A stretch of 64,000 bases of DNA, taken from positions 62,001-126,000 of the forward strand of contig NZ_JAESWB010000340.1 of NCBI RefSeq assembly GCF_016765675.1. Direction: 5' to 3'. Within the stretch, counting starts at the first letter, position 1. Every line of letters starts with the position of its first letter. The notes beneath the pieces were generated by a model that was not told the origin of the DNA, ran no database searches, and saw only the letters and a list, made by a program, of their open reading frames with translations. Below are positions 56,431-63,739 of this stretch, piece after piece. This stretch comes from Neobacillus paridis. GTDB taxonomy: Bacteria > Bacillota > Bacilli > Bacillales > Cytobacillaceae. The translations under genes and the position numbers were made by a program.

Positions 56431-57130
56431 GCTGTTAACACTTGATCAGGTAGAAACTCATATTGGGCAATACCATATTCTCCAGGGTGTCTCATTTGAG
56501 GTCAAAAAAGGAGAAGTGACCGTCCTCTTGGGGAGAAATGGCGCCGGCAAAACGACAACACTAAGAACGATTATGGGACTTAATCAGGCCACAAAAGGAA
56601 CGATTTCCTTTAAAGGGGAAGCGATTCAGACCTTGCCAACCTATACGATTGCCAAGAGAGGCATTGGCTATGTTCCTGAGGATCAAGGAATTTTTGCCGG
56701 GTTAACGGTGGAAGAAAATATGAGGGTGGCCATCCAAACGGAAAATGAGGAAACGGCGAAACGGATGGAATGGATTCTTAATTTATTTCCCGACCTGAAG
56801 AAGTTTTGGAAAAAGCCTGGAGGGCTGCTTAGCGGCGGGCAAAAACAAATGCTTGCGATTGCCAGGGCATATGTAAATGAAAATGAACTGCTGTTAATTG
56901 ATGAACCGAGTAAAGGCTTGGCCCCGATTGTTGTTGAAAAAGTGATGGAATCAATTATCCAAATGAAGGATCAGACCACGATTGTATTGGTGGAACAAAA
57001 TTTCATGATGGCAAGCTACATCGGTGATTGCTTCTACATTATTGACGACGGTCGGACCGTCAGTCATGGATCGATGAAGCAGTTAAAAGAGGATGAAGAA
57101 ATGAAACGGAAATATCTGGGGATTGCCTAG
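56423..57130 (+). CDS. ABC transporter ATP-binding protein (LivF-like)
   Basis: 235-residue ATPase. Walker A is GRNGAGKTTTLRTIMG, GYVPEDQGIF is a Q-loop variant of LivF type, the signature is LLSGGQKQMLAIARA and Walker B LLLIDEPSKGLAP. It pairs with the LivG-like ATPase. GGGGGG lies 7 bases before ATG 56423. Confidence 0.93.
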   Translation: MNKLLTLDQVETHIGQYHILQGVSFEVKKGEVTVLLGRNGAGKTTTLRTIMGLNQATKGTISFKGEAIQTLPTYTIAKRGIGYVPEDQGIFAGLTVEENMRVAIQTENEETAKRMEWILNLFPDLKKFWKKPGGLLSGGQKQMLAIARAYVNENELLLIDEPSKGLAPIVVEKVMESIIQMKDQTTIVLVEQNFMMASYIGDCFYIIDDGRTVSHGSMKQLKEDEEMKRKYLGIA

Positions 57131-57146
57131 GAAGGAGGACAGCTGG

Positions 57147-58007
57147 GTGGATTTGATTATCAACTTAACCATAAATGGACTGGCAACGGGGATGCTGATC
57201 TTTTTGCTGGCCGCCGGTCTTACCTTGATTTTCGGCTTGATGGATGTCCTGAACTTTGCACATGGCGGTTTGTTTGCCTGGGGTGCCTACAGCGGTCTTT
57301 GGATCTATTCACAAACCGGCAGTTTTCTGGCCGGGATTATCGGCGCCATCCTGACAGGCTTTATACTGGGAATCATAACCGAAAGGTGGATTATCAAACC
57401 GGTATATGGCAATCATGTTCAGCAGATTTTAATCACCCTTGGCCTGATGCTTGTCTTATCAGAAATGCTGAAGGTGATTTGGGGCCCGAATCAAATCATG
57501 GCGTCGCCTCCTGATTATTTGAAGGGGAGCTGGGAGCTTGGCAGCATCATTATTATCAAGTACCGTGCCTTTATCATTTTAGTCGGGCTGTTCATTTTTG
57601 CTGCGGTACAATTTGTTCTTAAAAGAACCAAAATCGGCCTGGTTGTTCGGGCGGGTGTGATGAATAAAGAAATGGTTCAATCGCTTGGAATTAATATCCA
57701 GAAGGTGTTTATGTTTGTGTTTATGATGGGTGCCGGAATGGCGGCACTCGGCGGTGTTCTTTTAGGACCTTATTCTGGTGTGATCCATGCCGGTATGGGA
57801 ATGGAATTTGCAATTTTGGCATTCATTGTTGTGGTAATTGGGGGCATGGGAAATTTTAAAGGATCGGTGCTGGCCGCCATATTAGTAGGACTTTCCGGTT
57901 CGTTTATGGCGTATTATGTCCCTGACTTGTCTCTAGCAGTAAACATGCTCTTGATGGCGATTGTCCTGATTATTCGACCGCAGGGTTTATTTGGAGCAAA
58001 GGGGTGA
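57147..58007 (+). CDS. ABC transporter permease (LivH-like)
   Basis: 286-residue permease with about eight helices. FGLMDVLNFAHGGLFAWGAY is the LivH hallmark, and an ATPase coupling helix lies near VVRAGVMNKEMVQSLGIN. GTG 57147 is 8 bases after GGAGG and starts the protein at the conserved DLIINLTINGL. It lies 4 bases upstream of the next permease gene. Confidence 0.92.
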   Translation: MDLIINLTINGLATGMLIFLLAAGLTLIFGLMDVLNFAHGGLFAWGAYSGLWIYSQTGSFLAGIIGAILTGFILGIITERWIIKPVYGNHVQQILITLGLMLVLSEMLKVIWGPNQIMASPPDYLKGSWELGSIIIIKYRAFIILVGLFIFAAVQFVLKRTKIGLVVRAGVMNKEMVQSLGINIQKVFMFVFMMGAGMAALGGVLLGPYSGVIHAGMGMEFAILAFIVVVIGGMGNFKGSVLAAILVGLSGSFMAYYVPDLSLAVNMLLMAIVLIIRPQGLFGAKG

Positions 58008-58011
58008 GCAT

Positions 58012-59010
58012 ATGCGATTGATTGAGGGAAATAAGATGACAGCCGTCATCTTAATTGTGGCAGCTTTTCTGGTCCTTTTGCCATTTGTCTATGAATCAAG
58101 AAACCTATTTATTTTATTAACCCAGATCTTTGTCTTTTCGATTTTTGCGATGAGTTATGACTTGCTGCTTGGTTTTACCGGTATCGTATCCTTTGGACAC
58201 GCGATGTTTTTCGGGATCGGCGCTTATTCGATTGGCATCTTTATGAAGCGGTTCGAACCAACGCTTGGGTATTTCCTTTTGGCAGTGTTGATGACGATTG
58301 CCCTCACCGCAATTGTCAGCTTTGTAGTCGGCTTGCTGACACTAAGGTTAAAAAGCCATTTCTATGCGATGTTAACTTTGTCGTTATCAGGGCTTTTCCT
58401 TGTATTAGCAGAAAAATGGAGGTCCATGACCTATGGAAATGATGGTTTTACCTTTCGAGTTCCGGAGCAATTCATTGACCGGACCCATTTTTACTGGCTT
58501 TGTCTGTTTTTGATGGTTGCTGTCTTTTTGCTTCTCAAGCGGTTTACCAATTCACCGCTCGGCCGGGTCATGCAGGCGATTAGGGAAAATGAACAGCGGA
58601 CCGAATCATTAGGTTATCATGTCCTGCATTATAAAATAACGGCCAGTGTCGTTTCCGGCGTGCTCGCAGGGATTGCGGGGGTCTTGTACGCCGTCTCCTT
58701 AAGGTTTGTGAATACAAGTGTATTTACCATGGACATCACTCTTGATGCTTTATTGATGACAATTATTGGCGGTGTCGGGACATTAGTCGGTGCCATCATC
58801 GGAGCGGGAATCATTGAATTTGCCCACGATTGGCTGACAGCCCTGGCGAAGGAGCATGCCATTTTTGAACGCTGGATTATCTTTTTTGGGATTATCTACA
58901 TCTTGGTTGTGATGTTTTTTCCGAAAGGCATTGTTGGAACATTAAGCTCCCTTTCCTGGAAAAAGAAAAAGCAGCATGCAGTGAAAAAAGAAGAAAAAAT
59001 GGCGGGATGA
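58012..59010 (+). CDS. ABC transporter permease (LivM-like)
   Basis: 332-residue permease with eight to ten helices. LLGFTGIVSFGHAMFFGIGAY and the coupling segment MQAIRENEQRTESLGYH are typical of LivM. ATG 58012 follows AGGGGTGA. Its stop overlaps the start of the small gene at 59007 (ATGA type), which ties that gene to the transporter operon. Confidence 0.92.
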   Translation: MRLIEGNKMTAVILIVAAFLVLLPFVYESRNLFILLTQIFVFSIFAMSYDLLLGFTGIVSFGHAMFFGIGAYSIGIFMKRFEPTLGYFLLAVLMTIALTAIVSFVVGLLTLRLKSHFYAMLTLSLSGLFLVLAEKWRSMTYGNDGFTFRVPEQFIDRTHFYWLCLFLMVAVFLLLKRFTNSPLGRVMQAIRENEQRTESLGYHVLHYKITASVVSGVLAGIAGVLYAVSLRFVNTSVFTMDITLDALLMTIIGGVGTLVGAIIGAGIIEFAHDWLTALAKEHAIFERWIIFFGIIYILVVMFFPKGIVGTLSSLSWKKKKQHAVKKEEKMAG

Positions 59011-59201
59011 ATGTGGAGCTAATGGATAGCAATCAAATCGTGTCCTTTGTTGTTCGGTTTCAACTGGCAGCGGTAGAGAAGGAAACAGGCAGAAGACAAT
59101 GGCGCATTAAGGTTACGCATGTACAGGAGGAACGGGAGACCTTATTTGAGTCGTTGGGCGAAGCGATGAACTATATCGCGAAGATGATTGAGGATGTTTA
59201 G
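59007..59201 (+). CDS. small conserved-looking protein of unknown function
   Basis: 64 residues, no membrane segment or Cys. The predicted order is strand (QIVSFVVRFQLAAVEK), strand (RQWRIKVTHVQ) and C-terminal amphipathic helix (LFESLGEAMNYIAKMIEDV). ATG overlaps the stop of the LivM-like permease (4 bases). The KAS III-like gene starts 11 bases after it. Coupling on both sides argues for a real gene with a role in the same pathway. I do not recognise its family. Confidence 0.6.
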   Translation: MNVELMDSNQIVSFVVRFQLAAVEKETGRRQWRIKVTHVQEERETLFESLGEAMNYIAKMIEDV

Positions 59202-59212
59202 AAGAGCAGGTG

Positions 59213-60277
59213 ATGGTGTTGCATATTGGAATTGTAAGCACGGGGATCTATCTTCCTGAGGAATTTTTAACAGGAAAAAAGATTGCTGAACTGGCAGGAC
59301 TCCCTGTTGCTGTTGTCGAAGAAAAAATGGGAATTAGGAAAAAGTATCTCCCTGGTGCCCAAGATCATACATGTCAGATGGGGATTATCGCAGCAAAAAA
59401 GGCCATTGCCAAGGCTGGAATCGACCCGTTGGAGATTGATCTCGTCATTTATATTGGCGAAGAACATAAGGAGTATCCGGTTTGGACAGCCGGGATTAAA
59501 CTACAGGAAGAGGTAGGCGCGCTGAATGCCTGGGCCTTTGACGTTGCTTTAAGGTGCGGGACAACTGTTATGGCTCTGAAAGTCGCCAAAAGTATGATGC
59601 TGGCCGATCCATCTATCCGCACGGTCCTGCTTGCCGGCGGTTACCGCAACGTTGATTTCCTTGATTACGAAAATCCTAGATCCCGGTTCATGTTTAATCT
59701 TGGTGCCGGGGGCGGGGCCATTCTTTTGCAAAAGGATGTTGATAAAAATCTATTATTGGAAACAGAGATCATCACGGACGGTTCTTTTTCCGAGGATGTT
59801 GTCGTCGTTGCTGGCGGTACCAAAAATCCAATCACAAAAGAGGCGCTTGATCGACGCCTGAACAAGCTGGATGTGCTTGATCCTGAAGGGATGAAACAGC
59901 GCTTGGAGCAAAAGTCGATGGGTAATTTTTTAAAGGTGATTCGCGAATCACTAAGGAAAAGCGGCTATAGCGAAGCAGACCTGTCCTATTTAGCTATTCT
60001 TCACATGAAAAAATCGGCCCATGAATATGTATTAAAAGAACTAGGATTGTCCGAAGAGCAATCGATTTATCTGGAAGACTATGGACATATCGGACAAATT
60101 GATCAGATTTTGTCATTGGAGCTGGCATTGGAGCAAGGAAAAATCAAGGATGGAGATGTCGTCGTGTTGGTCAGTGCCGGTATTGGTTACGCTTGGGGAG
60201 CGACAACGATTAAATGGGGGAAGGGTGATGGAAATGGTGAATGTGTCCATGAAAAAAGTGCTTTTGCCGAATGGTGA
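59213..60277 (+). CDS. KAS III/thiolase-fold acyl condensing-like enzyme
   Basis: 354-residue protein of the 3-oxoacyl-ACP synthase III fold. The nucleophile Cys is in DVALRCGTTVMAL and the His in LAILHMKKSAH. The position of the third catalytic residue, normally Asn in a GN motif, reads EDYGHIGQIDQ, so His replaces Asn. MGIRKKYLPG near the N-terminus is also typical of the family. It could condense, transfer or cleave acyl-CoA units; ordinary fatty acid initiation is unlikely because of context and the altered triad. The start may be ATG 59213, GTG 59216 or TTG 59219. The end overlaps the hydrolase gene by 50 bases. Confidence 0.8.
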   Translation: MVLHIGIVSTGIYLPEEFLTGKKIAELAGLPVAVVEEKMGIRKKYLPGAQDHTCQMGIIAAKKAIAKAGIDPLEIDLVIYIGEEHKEYPVWTAGIKLQEEVGALNAWAFDVALRCGTTVMALKVAKSMMLADPSIRTVLLAGGYRNVDFLDYENPRSRFMFNLGAGGGAILLQKDVDKNLLLETEIITDGSFSEDVVVVAGGTKNPITKEALDRRLNKLDVLDPEGMKQRLEQKSMGNFLKVIRESLRKSGYSEADLSYLAILHMKKSAHEYVLKELGLSEEQSIYLEDYGHIGQIDQILSLELALEQGKIKDGDVVVLVSAGIGYAWGATTIKWGKGDGNGECVHEKSAFAEW

Positions 60278-61127
60278 AACTTTGACTTACCGTGAGAGGG
60301 AAGGCGGCGATATAAAGGTTTTACTCATCCATGGAAATATGACTTCATCGAAGCATTGGGACTTGGTACTGGAAAATATGGATGCAAAATATAAACTTTA
60401 TGCTGTTGACCTGCGGGGCTTTGGCGGCTCCAGCTATCATAAGTTAATCATGTCGATCAAGGATTTTTCCGATGATGTGAAGCTGTTCGTCGACGAAATT
60501 GGCCTGAAGGATTTCGCTGCCGTCGGCTGGTCAACGGGCGGAGCAGTTGCGATGCAGTTTGCCGCAGATTATCCGGGGTACTGCAATAAGCTGATTTTGC
60601 TGGCATCGGAATCGACCCGCGGCTATCCGTTTGATGGGAAAATAAATGAAACCGATGAACCGCGGCGCTTTACCTCGCATGCTGAAATTAAACAAGACTT
60701 GATCCGCACCATTCCGGTACAAACTGCCTATGACACCAATGACACGCACCTTTTAAAATTGATTTGGAATTCCGTTATCTACACCCATAATCAACCCGCC
60801 CCGGAACGGTATGATGAATATGTTCAAGATATGCGGACACAAAGGAATCTGGCTGAAGTGCATCATGCCAATAATACCTTTAATATCAGCCATCATCATA
60901 ACGGGCTTGTTGATGGGAACGGCAAAGTGGATTTAATTAACGTCCCAGTCCTTGTTTTGCAAGGGGACCGCGATATGGTGGTTATAAAAGAAATGACAAA
61001 GGAACTGCTGGAGGATTTAGGAGAAAAAGCCACATATGTAGAGCTAAAAAATTGCGGCCATTCACCGCTAGTGGATGATCTGCCGCAATTACTGAATGCA
61101 ATGGATCAATTTTTGGAGGAAAGGTAA
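60228..61127 (+). CDS. alpha/beta hydrolase
   Basis: About 299 residues. The oxyanion segment is LLIHGNMTSSKHW, the nucleophile elbow VGWSTGGAVAM (Ser), the acid LQGDRDMVV (Asp) and the base NCGHSPLVDD (His). A complete catalytic triad and a cap region of about 100 residues suggest a C-C hydrolase, thioesterase or ester hydrolase. ATG 60228 or 60234 are both possible after GGGGGAAGGG. It overlaps the KAS III-like gene and lies 1 base from the SDR gene, so the three are a tight unit. Confidence 0.85.
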   Translation: MEMVNVSMKKVLLPNGETLTYREREGGDIKVLLIHGNMTSSKHWDLVLENMDAKYKLYAVDLRGFGGSSYHKLIMSIKDFSDDVKLFVDEIGLKDFAAVGWSTGGAVAMQFAADYPGYCNKLILLASESTRGYPFDGKINETDEPRRFTSHAEIKQDLIRTIPVQTAYDTNDTHLLKLIWNSVIYTHNQPAPERYDEYVQDMRTQRNLAEVHHANNTFNISHHHNGLVDGNGKVDLINVPVLVLQGDRDMVVIKEMTKELLEDLGEKATYVELKNCGHSPLVDDLPQLLNAMDQFLEER

Positions 61128-61128
61128 A

Positions 61129-61869
61129 ATGAGATTACAAGATAAAGTGGCGATTATCACAGGAGCAGCCGGTGGAATTGGTTTCGCTGCTGCGGAAATA
61201 TTTGCCCGTGAAGGCGCGAAGGTGGCAATGGCAGATTTTAATGTCGAGCAGGGTGAAGAACTAGCTCGCGGGCTCCAAGAAAAGGGCTATGATGTCAGCT
61301 TTTTTCAGGTAAATGTTGCCGACCGTGAAAGTGTCGATGAAATGGTTACCAACGTTCTTTCGGCCTATGGGAAAATCGATATTCTTGTCAATAATGCTGG
61401 TATTACCAGAGATGCAATGCTGGCGAAGCTGTCAACAGCCGATTTTCAAAAAGTGCTGGATGTCAATTTAACAGGTGTGTTCCACTGTACCCAGGCTGTA
61501 CTGCCGGCAATGCTAGCAAATGGCCGCGGCAGAATTATCAATACATCATCAGTCTCCGGGGTCTATGGAAATGTCGGGCAAACGAATTATGCGGCAACGA
61601 AAGCCGGTGTCGTCGGGATGACGAAAACCTGGGCGAAGGAGCTGGGACGAAAAGGGATTAATGTCAATGCCGTTGCTCCGGGATTTATTGAAACTGGGAT
61701 GACCGCAAAGGTGCCGGAAAAAGTGATGGCGCAAATGCTGCAAATGGTGCCTCTGGCACGCTTGGGAAAGCCGGAGGATATTGCCAACGCTTATCTCTTC
61801 CTTGCTTCCGATGAAGCAAACTATGTGAATGGAACGGTGCTCCACGTGGATGGCGGCATCATGATGTAA
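61129..61869 (+). CDS. FabG-like short-chain dehydrogenase/reductase
   Basis: 246-residue classical SDR. NAD(P) loop TGAAGGIGFAAA, NNAGITRDAML, catalytic Ser in NTSSVSGVYGN and Tyr/Lys in NYAATKAGVVG, and the C-terminal DGGIMM. It matches 3-oxoacyl-ACP/CoA reductases (FabG, PhaB types). ATG 61129 follows GGAGGAAAGG. In this operon it would interconvert a 3-keto- and 3-hydroxyacyl intermediate acted on by the neighbouring KAS III-like enzyme. Confidence 0.9.
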   Translation: MRLQDKVAIITGAAGGIGFAAAEIFAREGAKVAMADFNVEQGEELARGLQEKGYDVSFFQVNVADRESVDEMVTNVLSAYGKIDILVNNAGITRDAMLAKLSTADFQKVLDVNLTGVFHCTQAVLPAMLANGRGRIINTSSVSGVYGNVGQTNYAATKAGVVGMTKTWAKELGRKGINVNAVAPGFIETGMTAKVPEKVMAQMLQMVPLARLGKPEDIANAYLFLASDEANYVNGTVLHVDGGIMM

Positions 61870-61870
61870 A

Positions 61871-61932
61871 TCCATTTAATTCCATTTAATTCCATTTAAT
61901 TTGTGCGAACGACCTCACGGGGTCGTTTTTTT
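61871..61932 (+). terminator. terminator after the SDR gene, preceded by a 10-base tandem repeat
   Basis: TCCATTTAAT is repeated exactly three times (61871-61900). Then AACGACC and GGTCGTT form a hairpin (61908-61927) followed by a long T run. Confidence 0.85.
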
Positions 61933-61957
61933 GTTCTGCTTGCTGGCCTAGCTCAAC

Positions 61958-61990
61958 TGTAACTGCGCTGTAACTAAAACTAAGTAAAAT
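61958..61990 (+). promoter_or_regulatory. SARP-type promoter of the acyl ligase gene
   Basis: TGTAACT at 61958 and 61969 (11-base period), 9 bases, then TAAAAT (61985-61990). Repeat unit, period and distance to the -10 are all identical to 54105-54137, so the STAND/BTAD activator probably controls both units. Confidence 0.75.
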
Positions 61991-62022
61991 AGGTCCATCT
62001 AGTAGTGAAGGAGCGGTTATCG

Positions 62023-63522
62023 GTGAATTGGGAATTGGATTGGCTGGAACATCGGGCTAGATTATCCCCTCATAAGGATGCGATTATAGACGAAAGCACA
62101 AACATGACATGGACATTTAAGGACTTAAATAATCGGGCAAAATCAATTGCTGGCTGGCTTTGCCAGCGCGGCGTTAAGAAAGGGGATCGAGTAGCCCTCT
62201 TATCTCCAAACCATATCTGTTATTTTGATTTGCTGTTTGCCTGCGGAAAAATAGGTGCCATTCTGGTGCCGTTGAATTGGCGCTTATCTGTTCATGAAAT
62301 AAAGGAAATTTTGGCGGATTGCACCCCTGGTTTAATTGGTATTCACCGCCAGTTCAAAGATAAATTTGCAGATCTGATTGATATTGAGTTGGACGTCTTC
62401 TTTATCGAAGCTACAGATTTTGAGGAAATGGTATATTTTTCAGGTAAAGAAAAATTTCTAGAAAGTATTTCTGAAGTCGACCCACTATTGATGATTTATA
62501 CCGGTGGAACAACCGGGAAACCTAAGGGTGTGGTTTTAAGCCATCAAGCGGTATTCTGGAATGCTTTGAACACAATCGTAAGCTGGAGTTTGGCGGAGGA
62601 TGATATAACGTTAAACTATATGCCAATGTTTCATACCGGGGGCCTAAATGCTTTATGTATTCCGATTTTGATGGTGGGCGGAACGGTGGTGATTGGCGAG
62701 TCCTTTAGTGGAAAAAAAGCAGTGCAATCGCTGAATCGCTACCGTTGCACCAATATCCTCCTTGTGCCAACGATGTATCATATGCTGATTCAAACGGAAG
62801 AATTTCAAAGAAGTACCTTCCCGCATATGAAAATCTTTTTATCGGGAGCAGCGCCTTGCCCTTATCAAATTTACGATGCTTTTCGAAAAAAAGGCCTGGC
62901 CTTTAAAGAGGGATATGGTCTTACCGAGGCGGGACCAAATAATTTTTATATTAGTCCGGAAGATGCATTAGTGAAACGCGGTTCTGTCGGCAAACCGATG
63001 TTGTTTAATTCAATTAAATTAGTCAAGCCGGATGGCAGTGAGACCGCACCGCATGAGGTTGGGGAGCTTTTAATAAAAGGAAAACATGGTTTTTCGTTTT
63101 ATTGGAATCAGGACCAAACGACAGCAGAAACAATCAAAGACGGCTGGATTTATACCGGGGATTTAGCGAAAAAGGACGAAGAAGGCTTCTATTACATTGT
63201 TGGTCGAAAAAAGGATATGATTATTACTGGCGGAGAGAATGTCTATCCGCTTGAAATCGAACAATGGCTGGCTGAACACCCGGCGGTCGACGAAGTCGCT
63301 GTTCTTGGTTTACCCGATGATAAATGGGGCGAAATTGTCACTGCATTTATTGCCCCAAAACAGCCTGATTCTCTGACAGAGGAGGAATTACAGGACTATT
63401 GCTGTAAAAAGCTGGGACGCTATAAAATTCCAAAGCGAATTATTTTTGTCAATGAGCTTCCGAAAACCCATGTGGGGAAGATTGATAAGCAAAAATTAAA
63501 GGAAATCCATACCGTAAAATAA
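62023..63522 (+). CDS. AMP-forming acyl-CoA synthetase/ligase
   Basis: 499-residue ANL-family enzyme. The P-loop is YTGGTTGKPKGVVLSH; FKEGYGLTEAGPNN, YTGDLAKKDEEGFYYIVGRKKD (hinge) and the C-terminal catalytic Lys in LPKTHVGKIDKQKL follow. It activates a carboxylic acid to acyl-AMP and then acyl-CoA. GTG 62023 is 9 bases after AAGGAG; a GTG at 62005 overlaps that region. It shares its promoter design with the ABC/KAS operon and therefore likely supplies the CoA ester of the imported acid. Confidence 0.9.
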   Translation: MNWELDWLEHRARLSPHKDAIIDESTNMTWTFKDLNNRAKSIAGWLCQRGVKKGDRVALLSPNHICYFDLLFACGKIGAILVPLNWRLSVHEIKEILADCTPGLIGIHRQFKDKFADLIDIELDVFFIEATDFEEMVYFSGKEKFLESISEVDPLLMIYTGGTTGKPKGVVLSHQAVFWNALNTIVSWSLAEDDITLNYMPMFHTGGLNALCIPILMVGGTVVIGESFSGKKAVQSLNRYRCTNILLVPTMYHMLIQTEEFQRSTFPHMKIFLSGAAPCPYQIYDAFRKKGLAFKEGYGLTEAGPNNFYISPEDALVKRGSVGKPMLFNSIKLVKPDGSETAPHEVGELLIKGKHGFSFYWNQDQTTAETIKDGWIYTGDLAKKDEEGFYYIVGRKKDMIITGGENVYPLEIEQWLAEHPAVDEVAVLGLPDDKWGEIVTAFIAPKQPDSLTEEELQDYCCKKLGRYKIPKRIIFVNELPKTHVGKIDKQKLKEIHTVK

Positions 63523-63527
63523 TTGGA

Positions 63528-63578
63528 ATCAGCTGCATACCATTTCGAAAAGCAGGAATGGATACAGCTGATTTTTTT
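63528..63578 (+). terminator. terminator of the acyl ligase gene
   Basis: ATCAGCTG and CAGCTGAT with further pairing inside, followed by a run of seven T. Confidence 0.75.
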
Positions 63579-63672
63579 CGAAAATTCCTTACACCTTGAG
63601 CAGGCAAAGCACGGGTATCGAGTGTTTGATACAAAGACGGAAGATTGTATTAAAGTGGTACTGAAACCATAA
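63574..63672 (+). pseudogene. C-terminal remnant of a zinc alcohol dehydrogenase
   Basis: The frame ending at TAA 63670-63672 reads LHLEQAKHGYRVFDTKTEDC, then IKVVLKP. This closely resembles the last 30 or so residues of zinc-dependent alcohol/formaldehyde dehydrogenases (usual form LPLEeApHGYriFd-K-d-cIKVVLKP). The frame stays open back to about 63524, but that part is the terminator hairpin and does not look like the enzyme. There is no start site, so it is a decayed fragment left after a deletion or insertion. Confidence 0.65.
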
Positions 63673-63697
63673 GATAATTGAAGATCTGTGCAAAAAA

Positions 63698-63721
63698 GGC
63701 TGAACCTAAGAAAGTTCAGCC
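63698..63721 (-). terminator. terminator of the LysR gene
   Basis: GGCTGAAC and GTTCAGCC with an 8-base loop; read on the minus strand it is followed by TTTTTTG. It lies 19 bases past the LysR stop. Confidence 0.85.
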
Positions 63722-63739
63722 TCATTTACTAACTGAAAA

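Noticed and set aside
61871..61900. Three tandem TCCATTTAAT units as a CRISPR or operator array
   Set aside because: They are directly adjacent 10-base units without spacers, placed between a stop codon and a terminator; simple replication slippage is the likely cause.
59213..63522. The KAS III-like, hydrolase, SDR and ligase genes as an oleABCD olefin cluster
   Set aside because: The hydrolase has a Ser nucleophile elbow (GWSTGG), not the Asp of OleB. The SDR is a classical FabG type rather than the extended OleD type. The KAS-like protein lacks the OleA Asn, and an importer is attached.
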